This document shows, piece after piece, positions 52,247-60,789 of a DNA stretch of 64,000 nt (positions are counted from its first letter, which is position 1; every line of letters begins with the position of its first letter). The DNA lies in the NCBI RefSeq assembly GCF_001297125.1, contig NZ_LHPC01000053.1, forward strand, positions 1-64,000, written 5' to 3'. The notes under the pieces are model-generated. The model made no database searches and was not told the origin of the DNA. It saw only the letters and a list, made by a program, of their open reading frames with translations. The position numbers and the translations under genes were made by a program. The DNA comes from Pseudomonas sp. RIT-PI-q. GTDB taxonomy: Bacteria > Pseudomonadota > Gammaproteobacteria > Pseudomonadales > Pseudomonadaceae.

Positions 52247-54673
52247 ATGACTTCAACGCCGCTGCACCGCCCCGCCGATTTCCCGCTCAAGGCCTTGAGC
52301 CTGAGTGTTGCCCTGGCTTTCACCGCTTGGCTGCCGCTGAACGGCCAGGCCGCCGACGCCGTTAACGAAAGTGCCAGCCGCACCGTCAACATCGGCCCGG
52401 GTTTGCTCAGTCACACACTGGCGCAATTCGCCGTGAGTGCCGGGGTGCCGTTGTCGTTCGATCCGGCACAGCTGGGCGATCGCCAGAGTCCGGGATTGCA
52501 CGGCAACTACAGCGTGCAATCGGGTTTCGCGCAGCTGCTGGAAGGCAGCGGTTTCGAACTGATGAGCACGGGCGGCGGCTACACATTGGCGCCGAAAGTC
52601 GCGGCCAACGGTGCGCTGGAACTCGGCGCCACCAGCGTCAGCGCCCTGCGCGACGACAACGCCGAGACCTACGGCGGCGGCCAGGTCGCCAAGGTTGCGC
52701 AGGTCGGCATGCTCGGCAATCAGCTGTTGAAAGACCTGCCCTTCAGTGTCACCAGTTACACCGCCAAGACCATCGCCGACCAGCAGGCTCAGACCGTGGG
52801 CGATGTGTTGCTCAACGATGCTTCGGTGCGCCAGTCCGCCGGTTTCGGCAACTTCTCCCAGGTGTTCATGATTCGCGGCTTGCCACTGGCCTCCGATGAC
52901 ATTTCCTATAACGGCCTGTACGGCGTCTTGCCCCGGCAGATCATTGCCACCGAAGCACTGGAACGGGTCGAGTTGTTCAAGGGGCCCAACGCGTTCATCA
53001 ACGGCGTGACGCCCAGCGGCAGCGGCATCGGTGGCGGCGTCAATCTGCAACCGAAGCGGGCCGGCGATGTGCCGACCCGCAGCGTCACCCTGGATTACAG
53101 CGCCGACAGCCGCGTAGGTGGGCACCTCGATCTGGGCCAGCGTTTCGGTGAAGACAACCGCTTCGGTGCCCGCATCAACCTGCTGCAACGTGAAGGCGAT
53201 ACCGCCGTCGATGACGAAGACCAACGCTCGTCGCTGATCAGCCTGGGCCTGGACTATCGCGGCGATCGTCTGCGGCTGTCGGCCGACCTTGGCTACCAGA
53301 AACAGGTGATCAACCAGGGTCGGTCGGTGGTTTACGTCGACTCCGCCCTGCAGAAAGTGCCCAAGGTGCCGGACGCCAACGCCGGTTATGCGCAGAGCTG
53401 GAGTTACTCGCAGCTGGAAGACACTTTCGGCATGGCTCGCGCCGAGTATGACCTCAGCGACAACTGGACCGCGTACGTCGCCGGCGGCGCCAAGCACACC
53501 CGGGAAAACGGCGTGTATTCGTCATTGACCCTCACCGATCTCAATGGCAACGCCCGTGGCGGCATGCTTTACCCGCCTCACGATGAGGACAATAAAAGCC
53601 TGATGGCCGGCCTCAATGGTCACCTTGACACCGGCCCGGTCAGCCATCAACTGAACCTCGGACTGGCCGGCATCTGGGGCCAGCAGCGCTCGGCCTTCGA
53701 AACCATCGGCACGGCCGGGCGCTACAGCACCAACATTTACGACGTCACCGACAAACCGCGACCACCGGCTACTTCATTCGGCAGCGACATTCATGATCCA
53801 CGGATTGTCGGCAAAAACACTCTGCGCAGCGCTGCAGTGTCCGACACGTTGGGCTTTATCGATGATCGCGTGCTGCTGACCCTCGGCGTACGGCGCCAGA
53901 CGCTGAACGTCGATGGCTGGAACACCACCACCGGCGCGCGCACCTCCAGTTATGAAGAGTCGATTACCACGCCGGTCTACGGGCTGGTGATCAAGCCTTG
54001 GGAGCACGTTTCGTTCTACGCCAACCGCATCGAAGGCCTGGCCAAAGGCCCGACACCGCCGACCAGTGCAATCAACCGTGACGAAACCTTCGCCCCGGTG
54101 CGCAGCAAGCAGATCGAGGCAGGCGTGCGTCTGGACATGGACAGCTACGGCGCTAGCCTGGGCGTGTATCGCATCGAACAGCCGTCGAGCTACACCCAGG
54201 ACGGCGTCTTTCGGGTCGACGGCCAGCAGCAAAACAAAGGCGTGGAGCTGAACCTCTACGGCGAACCGCTCGATGGCTTGCGCCTGCTCAGCGGCGCGAC
54301 GCTGATGAAGACCGAAATCGAAGGCAGCACCAACGGCGTCAACGACGGCAACCGCGCCGTCGGCGTGCCGCGCTTTCAGCTCAACGTGGGGGCCGACTGG
54401 GACGTGCCAGGGATTGAAGGCGCGGCACTCAGTGCGCGGATGTTGCGCACTGGCGGGCAGTACCTGAATGCCGCCAACACCCAAAGCATTCCGGCGTGGA
54501 ACCGGTTTGATGTGGGTTCGCGGTATGCCTTCAAGCTGGATGAGAAGGAAATCACCTTGCGCGCCAATCTGGAGAACGTGGCGAACAAGGCTTACTGGGC
54601 GTCGGCGAATGGGGGGTATCTGACGCAGGGGACGCCGCGGACGTTGAAGGTTTCGGCGACGGTGGATTTCTGA
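52247..54673 (+). CDS. TonB-dependent siderophore receptor, FiuA-like (system 3)
   Basis: An 808-residue outer-membrane receptor. Signal peptide (about 1-36), STN signalling domain (about 45-120, NIGPGLLSHTLAQFAVSAGV), plug with DLPFSVTSYTAKTIADQQAQ and ELFKGPNAFINGVTPSGSGI, and barrel ending in TLKVSATVDF. The plug resembles P. aeruginosa FiuA and E. coli Fiu-type receptors, so ferrichrome or a catecholate-type ligand is likely. AGGAA lies six bases before the ATG. Cognate sigma and FecR genes are upstream, 101 bp from the FecR stop. A 40-bp-arm palindrome follows. Confidence 0.88.
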   Translation: MTSTPLHRPADFPLKALSLSVALAFTAWLPLNGQAADAVNESASRTVNIGPGLLSHTLAQFAVSAGVPLSFDPAQLGDRQSPGLHGNYSVQSGFAQLLEGSGFELMSTGGGYTLAPKVAANGALELGATSVSALRDDNAETYGGGQVAKVAQVGMLGNQLLKDLPFSVTSYTAKTIADQQAQTVGDVLLNDASVRQSAGFGNFSQVFMIRGLPLASDDISYNGLYGVLPRQIIATEALERVELFKGPNAFINGVTPSGSGIGGGVNLQPKRAGDVPTRSVTLDYSADSRVGGHLDLGQRFGEDNRFGARINLLQREGDTAVDDEDQRSSLISLGLDYRGDRLRLSADLGYQKQVINQGRSVVYVDSALQKVPKVPDANAGYAQSWSYSQLEDTFGMARAEYDLSDNWTAYVAGGAKHTRENGVYSSLTLTDLNGNARGGMLYPPHDEDNKSLMAGLNGHLDTGPVSHQLNLGLAGIWGQQRSAFETIGTAGRYSTNIYDVTDKPRPPATSFGSDIHDPRIVGKNTLRSAAVSDTLGFIDDRVLLTLGVRRQTLNVDGWNTTTGARTSSYEESITTPVYGLVIKPWEHVSFYANRIEGLAKGPTPPTSAINRDETFAPVRSKQIEAGVRLDMDSYGASLGVYRIEQPSSYTQDGVFRVDGQQQNKGVELNLYGEPLDGLRLLSGATLMKTEIEGSTNGVNDGNRAVGVPRFQLNVGADWDVPGIEGAALSARMLRTGGQYLNAANTQSIPAWNRFDVGSRYAFKLDEKEITLRANLENVANKAYWASANGGYLTQGTPRTLKVSATVDF

Positions 54674-54682
54674 TTGTGTGGC

Positions 54683-54777
54683 ATGGCCGCTGCGCGGTTC
54701 GCGGGCAAGCCTCGCTCCTACAAGGTTTGCGCCCCCCTGTAGGAGCGAGGCTTGCCCGCGAACCGCGCAGCGGCCAT
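54683..54777. repeat. REPIN with perfect 40-bp arms
   Basis: Left arm 54683-54722 (ATGGCCGCTGCGCGGTTCGC..) and right arm 54738-54777 are exact reverse complements around a 15-base loop. It sits between two convergent genes and would be a very stable bidirectional hairpin. Confidence 0.92.
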
Positions 54778-54790
54778 CCACCAAAAACCG

Positions 54791-56233
54791 TTAAGCCCGA
54801 TTACGCAACCACTGCAAAAACCCCTTCTTCTCCACCACCTTCGGCACTTCCTGAGTCAACGACTGAGCCTTGTTCAAGCGGAAATCCAGCAGCGCCTTCA
54901 TCGCTTCGCTGATGTCATGCCGCGCATCCAGGCACGGTTTGAGGTATTCCTTCTCGATCCGGTACAAGCTGCAGAACGTCTTGGCGCTGAAGTCCGCCGG
55001 CAGCGCTGTATCGGACAATATCCCGCCCTCGCCGATCACCTCGCCCGGCCCCATGCGCCCGGATTCGAACTTGACCCCGCCACGGCTCAGCTCCACCGAC
55101 ACCACGCCTGATTCGATGATGAACAAGTGATCGCTGATCTCCCCCGCCGGCAAGATCATTTCGCCCGCGCGGAAGGTTTGCAGGGTCATGTTCTGGCTGA
55201 AGGTTTCTTTCTCTTCCTGACGCAGGGTCGAGAAAATGTTCGAGGCGTCCAGCAATGCCCGTGGCCGTGACAGGCCGGCCGGTGTGTTGGGTTCGACGCT
55301 CGACAACTGGGTCACGCCGGAGGCCTGCAAGTGCCGGAACGCTAGGTCGAACAACAGATTGCGCACCATGCGTTTCTGATCCATCGAGACCACGAAGCCG
55401 CTGATTTCATATTCCACGCCGGCAGCACTGGAGCCTTTGAGCGCGACGCACGGTGCCGGCTTATTCAACAGATAGCGGCAGCCTTGCATCGCCCGTTCCA
55501 ACGCGTCGATTACCGTTTGCGGGCGCGCGTGCGGGCTCACTTGCAGGCTGATCGAGACACCGAAGATATCGCTGGGCCGACTGAAGTTGATGATTTTGGC
55601 CTTGGCCGCCAGCGAGTTGGGAATCACCGCCATGCTGCCCTGGGAGGTTTGCAGGCGCGTGGCGCGCCAGTCGATGTCGATCACCCGGCCTTCGGTGCCG
55701 TCGATGGAGATCCAGTCATCGAGTTGATAGGGTTTGGTGGTGTTGAGGACGATCCCGGAGAACACGTCGCTGAGGGTGCTTTGCAAGGCCAGGCCGACGA
55801 TGATCGCCAGTGCGCCGGACGTCGCCAGCACACCTTTGACCGGCAGATCGAGCACGTACGCCAGCGCGGCAATGACCGCGATCAGGAAGATCACCGCGCC
55901 GAGCAAATCCTGCAGCAGGCGCCCGGTGTGCCCGACCCGTTGCATCATCACCGCGCCAATCAATACCGTCAGCGTCCGTGCGCCGAACAGCCACCAGCCA
56001 ATCTGCAATCCGGTGGCAGCGAGGTGCAGCGGGACGTTGTCAGGCCAGGGCGCGGTTTCCAGGGGGTTCAAGCCTTCGTTGAACAGCAGGACGCTGAACA
56101 ACGAGAAAATCACCAGCCGCACTAATAGCTTCCAGTTGCTGCCACTGGCTGTGATCAAGCGCCACAACACCAGATCGATCAGGATCAGGACCAGCGCGCA
56201 AACCAGTGGGTGATCGGTGAGCAATGACAGCAT
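54791..56233 (-). CDS. MscS-type channel with a C-terminal cyclic-nucleotide-binding domain
   Basis: A 480-residue inner-membrane protein. Four hydrophobic helices lie in the first 170 residues. The MscS pore helix and beta domain read LATSGALAIIVGLALQSTLSD and FSGIVLNTTKPYQLDDWISI. The MscS C-terminal domain follows. From about residue 330 a Crp/cNMP-binding domain (FRAGEMILPAGEISDHLFII, GEVIGEGGILSDTALPADF) completes it. This is the layout of bacterial cyclic-nucleotide-gated (bCNG) channels. The phosphate cassette GEGGILSDTALPADF departs from the classical GExALL..PRxA form, so the ligand is uncertain. ATG at 56233 with GGAG eight bases upstream is preferred. Confidence 0.88.
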   Translation of the reverse strand: MLSLLTDHPLVCALVLILIDLVLWRLITASGSNWKLLVRLVIFSLFSVLLFNEGLNPLETAPWPDNVPLHLAATGLQIGWWLFGARTLTVLIGAVMMQRVGHTGRLLQDLLGAVIFLIAVIAALAYVLDLPVKGVLATSGALAIIVGLALQSTLSDVFSGIVLNTTKPYQLDDWISIDGTEGRVIDIDWRATRLQTSQGSMAVIPNSLAAKAKIINFSRPSDIFGVSISLQVSPHARPQTVIDALERAMQGCRYLLNKPAPCVALKGSSAAGVEYEISGFVVSMDQKRMVRNLLFDLAFRHLQASGVTQLSSVEPNTPAGLSRPRALLDASNIFSTLRQEEKETFSQNMTLQTFRAGEMILPAGEISDHLFIIESGVVSVELSRGGVKFESGRMGPGEVIGEGGILSDTALPADFSAKTFCSLYRIEKEYLKPCLDARHDISEAMKALLDFRLNKAQSLTQEVPKVVEKKGFLQWLRNRA

Positions 56234-56324
56234 CAAGCAACTCCAGCAGGGGCCATTGGCGCGAAGATCGCACAGATTGGGCACAGTGTAGGAGCAATTG
56301 ATGACTTCAGAACAACACAAAACA

Positions 56325-56417
56325 CTGTGGGAGCGGGCTTGCCCGCGATGGCGGCCTGACAGTCAACATTGCAGTGACTGGTCGATCGCTATCGCGGGCA
56401 AGCCCGCTCCCACAGGT
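56325..56417. repeat. REP pair
   Basis: CTGTGGGAGCGGGCTTGCCC.. faces GGGCAAGCCCGCTCCCACAG, 3' of the YcaC-like gene and upstream of the channel gene. Confidence 0.88.
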
Positions 56418-56434
56418 TCAGTGTGTTGCCGAAG

Positions 56435-57061
56435 TTACTTTGTGTTGGTCAGGGCGTTGTAGCTGGTAAACAGGTTGCGATAATCCGGGATGTGGTTGGA
56501 GAACAACGTGCCGAGGCCTTCCACGTCATTGCGCCAGTCGCGGTGCAGCTCACACGCCAGGCCGAACCAGGTCATCAGTTGCGCGCCGGAGGCCGACATG
56601 CGGTCCCAGGCCGATTGGCGGGTCAGTTCGTTGAACGTGCCGGAAGCGTCGGTCACCACGAACACCTCAAAGCCTTCGGCCAGGGCCGACAGCGCCGGAA
56701 ACGCCACGCACACCTCAGTCACCACGCCCGCGATGATCAGTTGTTTCTTGCCGGTGGCCTTGATCGCCTTGACGAAGTCTTCGTTGTCCCACGCGTTGAT
56801 CTGCCCAGGGCGGGCGATGTACGGCGCATCCGGGAACAGCGCCTTGAGTTCGGGCACCAGCGGGCCGTTGGGGCCGGTTTCGAAACTGGTGGTGAGGATG
56901 GTCGGCAGCTTGAAATATTTGGCCAGGTCGGCCAGCGCCAGCACGTTGTTCTTGAAACGGTCCGGTTCGATGTCGCGCACCAGAGACAGCAGGCCCGCCT
57001 GATGATCAACCAACAGAACGGCGGCGTTATCCTTGTCGAGACGTTTGTAAGAAGTAGTCAT
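56435..57061 (-). CDS. ycaC: YcaC-like isochorismatase-family hydrolase (copy 1)
   Basis: A 208-residue cytoplasmic cysteine hydrolase. The catalytic triad region is visible as VLLVDHQAGL (aspartate), the IARPGQINAWD lysine/arginine loop and GVVTEVCVAFPALSALAEG with the nucleophilic cysteine. Sequence and length are those of YcaC, whose true substrate is unknown. It follows a paralogous gene by 57 bp and both are likely in one transcript with the pirin gene further upstream. Confidence 0.88.
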   Translation of the reverse strand: MTTSYKRLDKDNAAVLLVDHQAGLLSLVRDIEPDRFKNNVLALADLAKYFKLPTILTTSFETGPNGPLVPELKALFPDAPYIARPGQINAWDNEDFVKAIKATGKKQLIIAGVVTEVCVAFPALSALAEGFEVFVVTDASGTFNELTRQSAWDRMSASGAQLMTWFGLACELHRDWRNDVEGLGTLFSNHIPDYRNLFTSYNALTNTK

Positions 57062-57118
57062 TGCAGTAGTCCTCGCGTGTTATCGATGCCGAAGGGAAAT
57101 CGGCGTGGGGGTAACCGG

Positions 57119-57802
57119 TTAGCGCTGGGAATCCAGTACTTCGTGTTCGTTCGCCACTTGTTGAGCCTTGATGTAGCTTTCGATCAACAATTGATAATGC
57201 GGCATTGCCTGGGCATAGACGGCTGCCCACTGCTCGGCGTCCGGGCGGTTCCACGAGCCTTGCAGCTCAGAGAGCGTAGCCATGATGTCGATCGGCACCA
57301 CCCCGGCTTGTGCCAAACGGGCGATGGTCAGATCAGTGGCAAGCTTGGAGTGGTTACCGGAAGCATCGACCACCGCAAACACTTTGTAGCCTTCATGCAC
57401 GGCCGCAATGGATGGGAATGCCAGACAAACACTGGTCAGGGTGCCGGCAATGACCAGGGTTTTCTTGCCGGTGGCTTTGACCGCTGCGTGAAACTCAGGA
57501 TTGTCCCAGGCATTTATTTCACCTTTGCGCGCCACGTATCGGGCGTGCGGTGCGGCCTCGTGTATCTCCGGGATCAGTGGCCCATTCGGCCCTTGCGGAA
57601 CAGACGCGGTGGTGATCACCGGCATCTTCAACAGCGTCGCGGCTTTGGCCAGGGCAATGGCGTTGGCGCGCAGTTGTGGTACGTCCATGTCCTTGACGAT
57701 CTGGAACAATCCGCTCTGGTGATCGATCAACAGCATCGCGGTATCGTTGGGGTCGATGGTGGGTTTCAAGCCGTTGAAATTGGCCGCGTGGGTAGTAGTC
57801 AT
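57119..57802 (-). CDS. YcaC-like isochorismatase-family hydrolase (copy 2)
   Basis: A 227-residue paralogue of the downstream gene. It has MLLIDHQSGLFQIVKD, ARKGEINAWDNPEF with the lysine and GTLTSVCLAFPSIAAVHEG with the nucleophilic cysteine, and it is longer at both ends. GAGG lies about seven bases before the ATG. The pair probably arose by tandem duplication followed by clear divergence. Substrate unknown. Confidence 0.86.
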   Translation of the reverse strand: MTTTHAANFNGLKPTIDPNDTAMLLIDHQSGLFQIVKDMDVPQLRANAIALAKAATLLKMPVITTASVPQGPNGPLIPEIHEAAPHARYVARKGEINAWDNPEFHAAVKATGKKTLVIAGTLTSVCLAFPSIAAVHEGYKVFAVVDASGNHSKLATDLTIARLAQAGVVPIDIMATLSELQGSWNRPDAEQWAAVYAQAMPHYQLLIESYIKAQQVANEHEVLDSQR

Positions 57803-57895
57803 GTGCGTTTCCTCTGGTTTTCAGGCAAAAGCCATCCCTGGCCTGGTCACCGGCCTACGCATCCTGTGTAGAGCGGGTTGCTGAACCGTTACGAA

Positions 57896-58762
57896 TTAAC
57901 CGTGCATCCGGCCGAACCGGCCCGACTGGAAATCGGCGAACGCCTGGTGAATCTCTTGCTCGCTGTTCATCACGAACGGGCCATGGCCGACGATCGGTTC
58001 GTCGATCGGCTCGCCGCTGAGCAACAACACGACGGCGTCGTTGTTGGCTTCCAGGCTGATTTGTTGGCCGTTGCGTTCGAGCAATACCAACTGCCCTTCG
58101 CGCACGAGTTCCAGGCCGTTGACCTGAACCGTGCCGCGCAGCACCACCAGGGCGGTGTTGCGGCCTTCATGCAGATCCAGGGTCAACAACTGGCCGCCAT
58201 TGAGGCGCAGATCCCACACGTCAATCGGGGTAAACGTGTGCGCCGGGCCGGTCTGGCCGTCGAACTCGCCGGCGATCAAGCGCAGGCTGCCGGCCTCGTC
58301 CTTGAGCGGGATGCTCGGGATGTCAGCGTCGAGAATCGTCTGGTAGCCGGCGTCGGCCATTTTGTCCTTGGCCGGCAGGTTGACCCACAGCTGCACCATT
58401 TCCAGGGTGCCGCCGGTTTTGGCGAAGCCTTCGGAGTGGAACTCCTCATGGAGAATCCCCGAGGCGGCGGTCATCCATTGCACATCGCCGGGGCCGATCT
58501 TGCCGCCGCTGCCGGTGGAATCGCGGTGCTCCAGTTCGCCCTTATAAACGATAGTCACGGTTTCGAACCCGCGGTGTGGATGCTGACCAACGCCACGACG
58601 CTCGGTGGTTGGGGTGAATTCAGCGGGACCGGCGTGATCCAGGAGCAAAAACGGGCTGATGTGTTTGCCCAGGTTGTCGTAGGAAAACAGCGTGCGAACC
58701 GGAAAACCGTCGCCGACCCAATGGGTCCGTGGGCTGGTGTAGATACCGATGATTTTTTTCAT
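57896..58762 (-). CDS. Pirin-family protein
   Basis: A 288-residue bicupin. The N-terminal pirin domain has RGVGQHPHRGFETVTIVYKG and the later HEEFHSE, which supply the metal histidines; the C-terminal pirin domain follows from about residue 180. Bacterial pirins include quercetinase-like dioxygenases and regulators of metabolic enzymes; this one cannot be assigned. GGAGG lies five bases before the ATG. It is divergent from the LysR gene and upstream of the two YcaC-like genes. Confidence 0.9.
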   Translation of the reverse strand: MKKIIGIYTSPRTHWVGDGFPVRTLFSYDNLGKHISPFLLLDHAGPAEFTPTTERRGVGQHPHRGFETVTIVYKGELEHRDSTGSGGKIGPGDVQWMTAASGILHEEFHSEGFAKTGGTLEMVQLWVNLPAKDKMADAGYQTILDADIPSIPLKDEAGSLRLIAGEFDGQTGPAHTFTPIDVWDLRLNGGQLLTLDLHEGRNTALVVLRGTVQVNGLELVREGQLVLLERNGQQISLEANNDAVVLLLSGEPIDEPIVGHGPFVMNSEQEIHQAFADFQSGRFGRMHG

Positions 58763-58866
58763 GCTGCCTCCGAATCAGGTGTTTGACGCGATGGACAAAG
58801 CTTAAAACTGAACCCTTTGATGCACTAGACTGCAAAAATCAGCCTTAGCGTTCTATTTGGAGAACG

Positions 58867-59775
58867 ATGGTGGAAGACCTCAACACCCTTTACTACTTCA
58901 CCCAAGTGGTGGAACACCACGGTTTCGCCGCCGCCGGGCGAGCACTGGACATGCCCAAATCAAAGCTGAGCCGGCGCATCGCCGAACTCGAAGAACGCCT
59001 CGGCGTGCGCCTGCTGCACCGCACCAGCCGGCATTGTTCATTGACGGAAATCGGCCAGGCCTACTACCAGCGTTGCCTGGCCATGCGCGTCGAAGCGGAA
59101 AGCGCCGCCGAACTGATCGAACGCAACCGCTCCGAGCCCCAGGGCCTGGTGCGTATCAGTTGCCCGACCGCGCTGCTGAACTCCTGGGTCGGGCCGATGC
59201 TGACCCGCTACATGCTCAAATACCCGTTGGTGGAGCTGTTCATCGAGAGCACCAACCGCCGCGTCGATTTGATCCACGAAGGTTTCGACATCGCCTTGCG
59301 GGTGCGCTTTCCGCCACTGGAGAACACCGACATGGTGATGAAGGTGCTGTGCAACAGCACCCAGAGCCTGGTGGGCAGTCCGGCGTTTGTGCCGCGCCTG
59401 TCGTCCCCGGCCACCCCGGCCGACCTCAGCGGTTTGCCGAGCCTGCACTGGGGTGCGGCGCAGCGAGAATATCAATGGGAACTGTTCGGCGCGGACGGCG
59501 CCAGCGCGGTAATTCGCCACGCACCGCGCATGGTTACCGATGACTTGCTGGCATTGCGTCACGCGGTCGTTGCCGGGATCGGCATCGCCCATTTACCTAA
59601 AGTGGTGGTGCGCGATGACATCACCGCCGGACGTCTGGTTGAACTGATGCCGGGCTGGGCGCCCAAGTGCGGGATCGTCCATGCGATCTTCCCCTCGCGG
59701 CGTGGGCTGCTGCCGTCGGTGCGAGCGTTGATCGACTTCCTGGGCGAAGAATTCAGCCAAAGCGACATCGCCTAG
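58867..59775 (+). CDS. LysR-type transcriptional regulator
   Basis: A 302-residue regulator with the N-terminal helix-turn-helix DLNTLYYFTQVVEHHGFAAAG and MPKSKLSRRIAELEERLGVRLLHRTSR, typical of LysR proteins that control pirin/quinone-related genes, and a substrate-binding domain. GGAG lies four bases before the ATG. It is divergent from the pirin gene with 104 bp between, the classical LysR arrangement, so the pirin-ycaC unit is its most likely target. Confidence 0.9.
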   Translation: MVEDLNTLYYFTQVVEHHGFAAAGRALDMPKSKLSRRIAELEERLGVRLLHRTSRHCSLTEIGQAYYQRCLAMRVEAESAAELIERNRSEPQGLVRISCPTALLNSWVGPMLTRYMLKYPLVELFIESTNRRVDLIHEGFDIALRVRFPPLENTDMVMKVLCNSTQSLVGSPAFVPRLSSPATPADLSGLPSLHWGAAQREYQWELFGADGASAVIRHAPRMVTDDLLALRHAVVAGIGIAHLPKVVVRDDITAGRLVELMPGWAPKCGIVHAIFPSRRGLLPSVRALIDFLGEEFSQSDIA

Positions 59776-59784
59776 CCGCTGCTT

Positions 59785-59972
59785 CTGTAGCAGCTGTCGA
59801 GCCTGCGAGGCTGCGTTCGGCCCTGTAGCAGCTGTCGAGCTTGCGAGGCTGCGTTCGGCTGCGCAGCAGTCGTAAACCCTGAGCGCACGGTTTTCCTGAT
59901 ACACCGCGTTGCCTGATTTTACGACTGCTGCGCAGCCGAACGCAGCCTCGCAAGCTCGACAGCTGCTACAGG
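59785..59972. repeat. Long palindrome with perfect 55-bp arms and a 38-bp tandem unit
   Basis: A 38-bp unit starting CTGTAGCAGCTGTCGAGCCT occurs at 59785-59822 and again from 59823. From 59822 to 59876 the left arm (including CTGCGCAGCAGTCGTAAA) is the exact reverse complement of 59918-59972 across 41 bases. Its inner and outer parts match the element at 34994-35173, and its outer part matches those at 15579 and 60593. Confidence 0.93.
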
Positions 59973-60005
59973 TCGCGTTAAGGGTGGCGAAGTTTTTATT
60001 TCGGA

Positions 60006-60038
60006 CATAATATCGGCAGGGATTACAACCATAATATC
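60006..60038. promoter_or_regulatory. Direct repeat CATAATATC before the thioesterase gene
   Basis: CATAATATC occurs at 60006-60014 and 60030-60038, 24 bp apart, in the AT-rich stretch just before the thioesterase ribosome site. It may be a regulator-binding pair or part of the promoter. Confidence 0.3.
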
Positions 60039-60061
60039 CGCTCCCGTCCGAGGACATGATC

Positions 60062-60589
60062 ATGCAAAGCCCACCCCGCGACGCCCCGCCCGCCCAATGG
60101 GTCGCTCAGGAACACGCCATGCGCCCCCGCCTCGCCGGGCCTGGCAGTTTGTCCATGGCCGAGGTCAGCGCCCTGTCCCCCGCCGAGTTTTTCGAAGGCA
60201 TCGGCAACGGCGAACTGCCCTCGCCGCCCATTGGCTCGCTGATGGATTTCATCCCTATCGAATGGTCGGCCGGGCTGTTCATCTTCCAGGGCACGCCAGA
60301 TTCGCGGCACTACAACCCGCTGGGCAGCGTGCATGGTGGCTATGCCGCGACGTTGCTGGATTCGTGCATGGGGTGTGCGATCCATACGCAGCTGAAAAAG
60401 GGTCAGGGCTATACGACGCTGGATTTGCGCATCAGCTACGTTCGCGCATTGACCGGCGCCAGCGGACCGGTGCGGGCCGAGGGCAAAATTGTGCATCTGG
60501 GGCGCTCGACGGCGTTAGCCGAGGGGCGGATTTATGACGTGGATGGGCGGTTGTATGCGACCGGCTCGACGACTTGCATGATTCTTTAA
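60062..60589 (+). CDS. PaaI-like hotdog thioesterase
   Basis: A 175-residue hotdog-fold protein with an N-terminal extension of about 60 residues. The core has NPLGSVHGGYAATLLDSCMG with the catalytic aspartate and the YTTLDLRISYVRAL strand. It hydrolyses an acyl- or aryl-CoA of unknown identity. ATG at 60062 is chosen because GAGGA lies eight bases upstream; ATG at 60056 is too close to it. It is far from the paa cluster and not the cluster's PaaI, which is at 21857. Confidence 0.86.
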   Translation: MQSPPRDAPPAQWVAQEHAMRPRLAGPGSLSMAEVSALSPAEFFEGIGNGELPSPPIGSLMDFIPIEWSAGLFIFQGTPDSRHYNPLGSVHGGYAATLLDSCMGCAIHTQLKKGQGYTTLDLRISYVRALTGASGPVRAEGKIVHLGRSTALAEGRIYDVDGRLYATGSTTCMIL

Positions 60590-60592
60590 GAG

Positions 60593-60685
60593 CAAAAGAT
60601 CGCAGCCTCGTTGTACTCGACAGCTCCTACAGGGCAATGCGTCCTCTGTAGGAGCTGTCGAGTGCAACGAGGCTGCGATCTTTTG
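60593..60685. repeat. REPIN-type palindrome with 40-bp arms
   Basis: CAAAAGATCGCAGCCTCGTT.. (60593-60632) pairs with 60646-60685 with a single mismatch. It is the same family as 15579-15678. Confidence 0.9.
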
Positions 60686-60789
60686 ATTCATGACTTTCGG
60701 TAAACATTGCTTTGACCATTACACTGTTTTTCTCAAGGGTACAGCCGGGGATACTCCTGCCCATTCCCACTGCAACCCTGGAGTCATTG

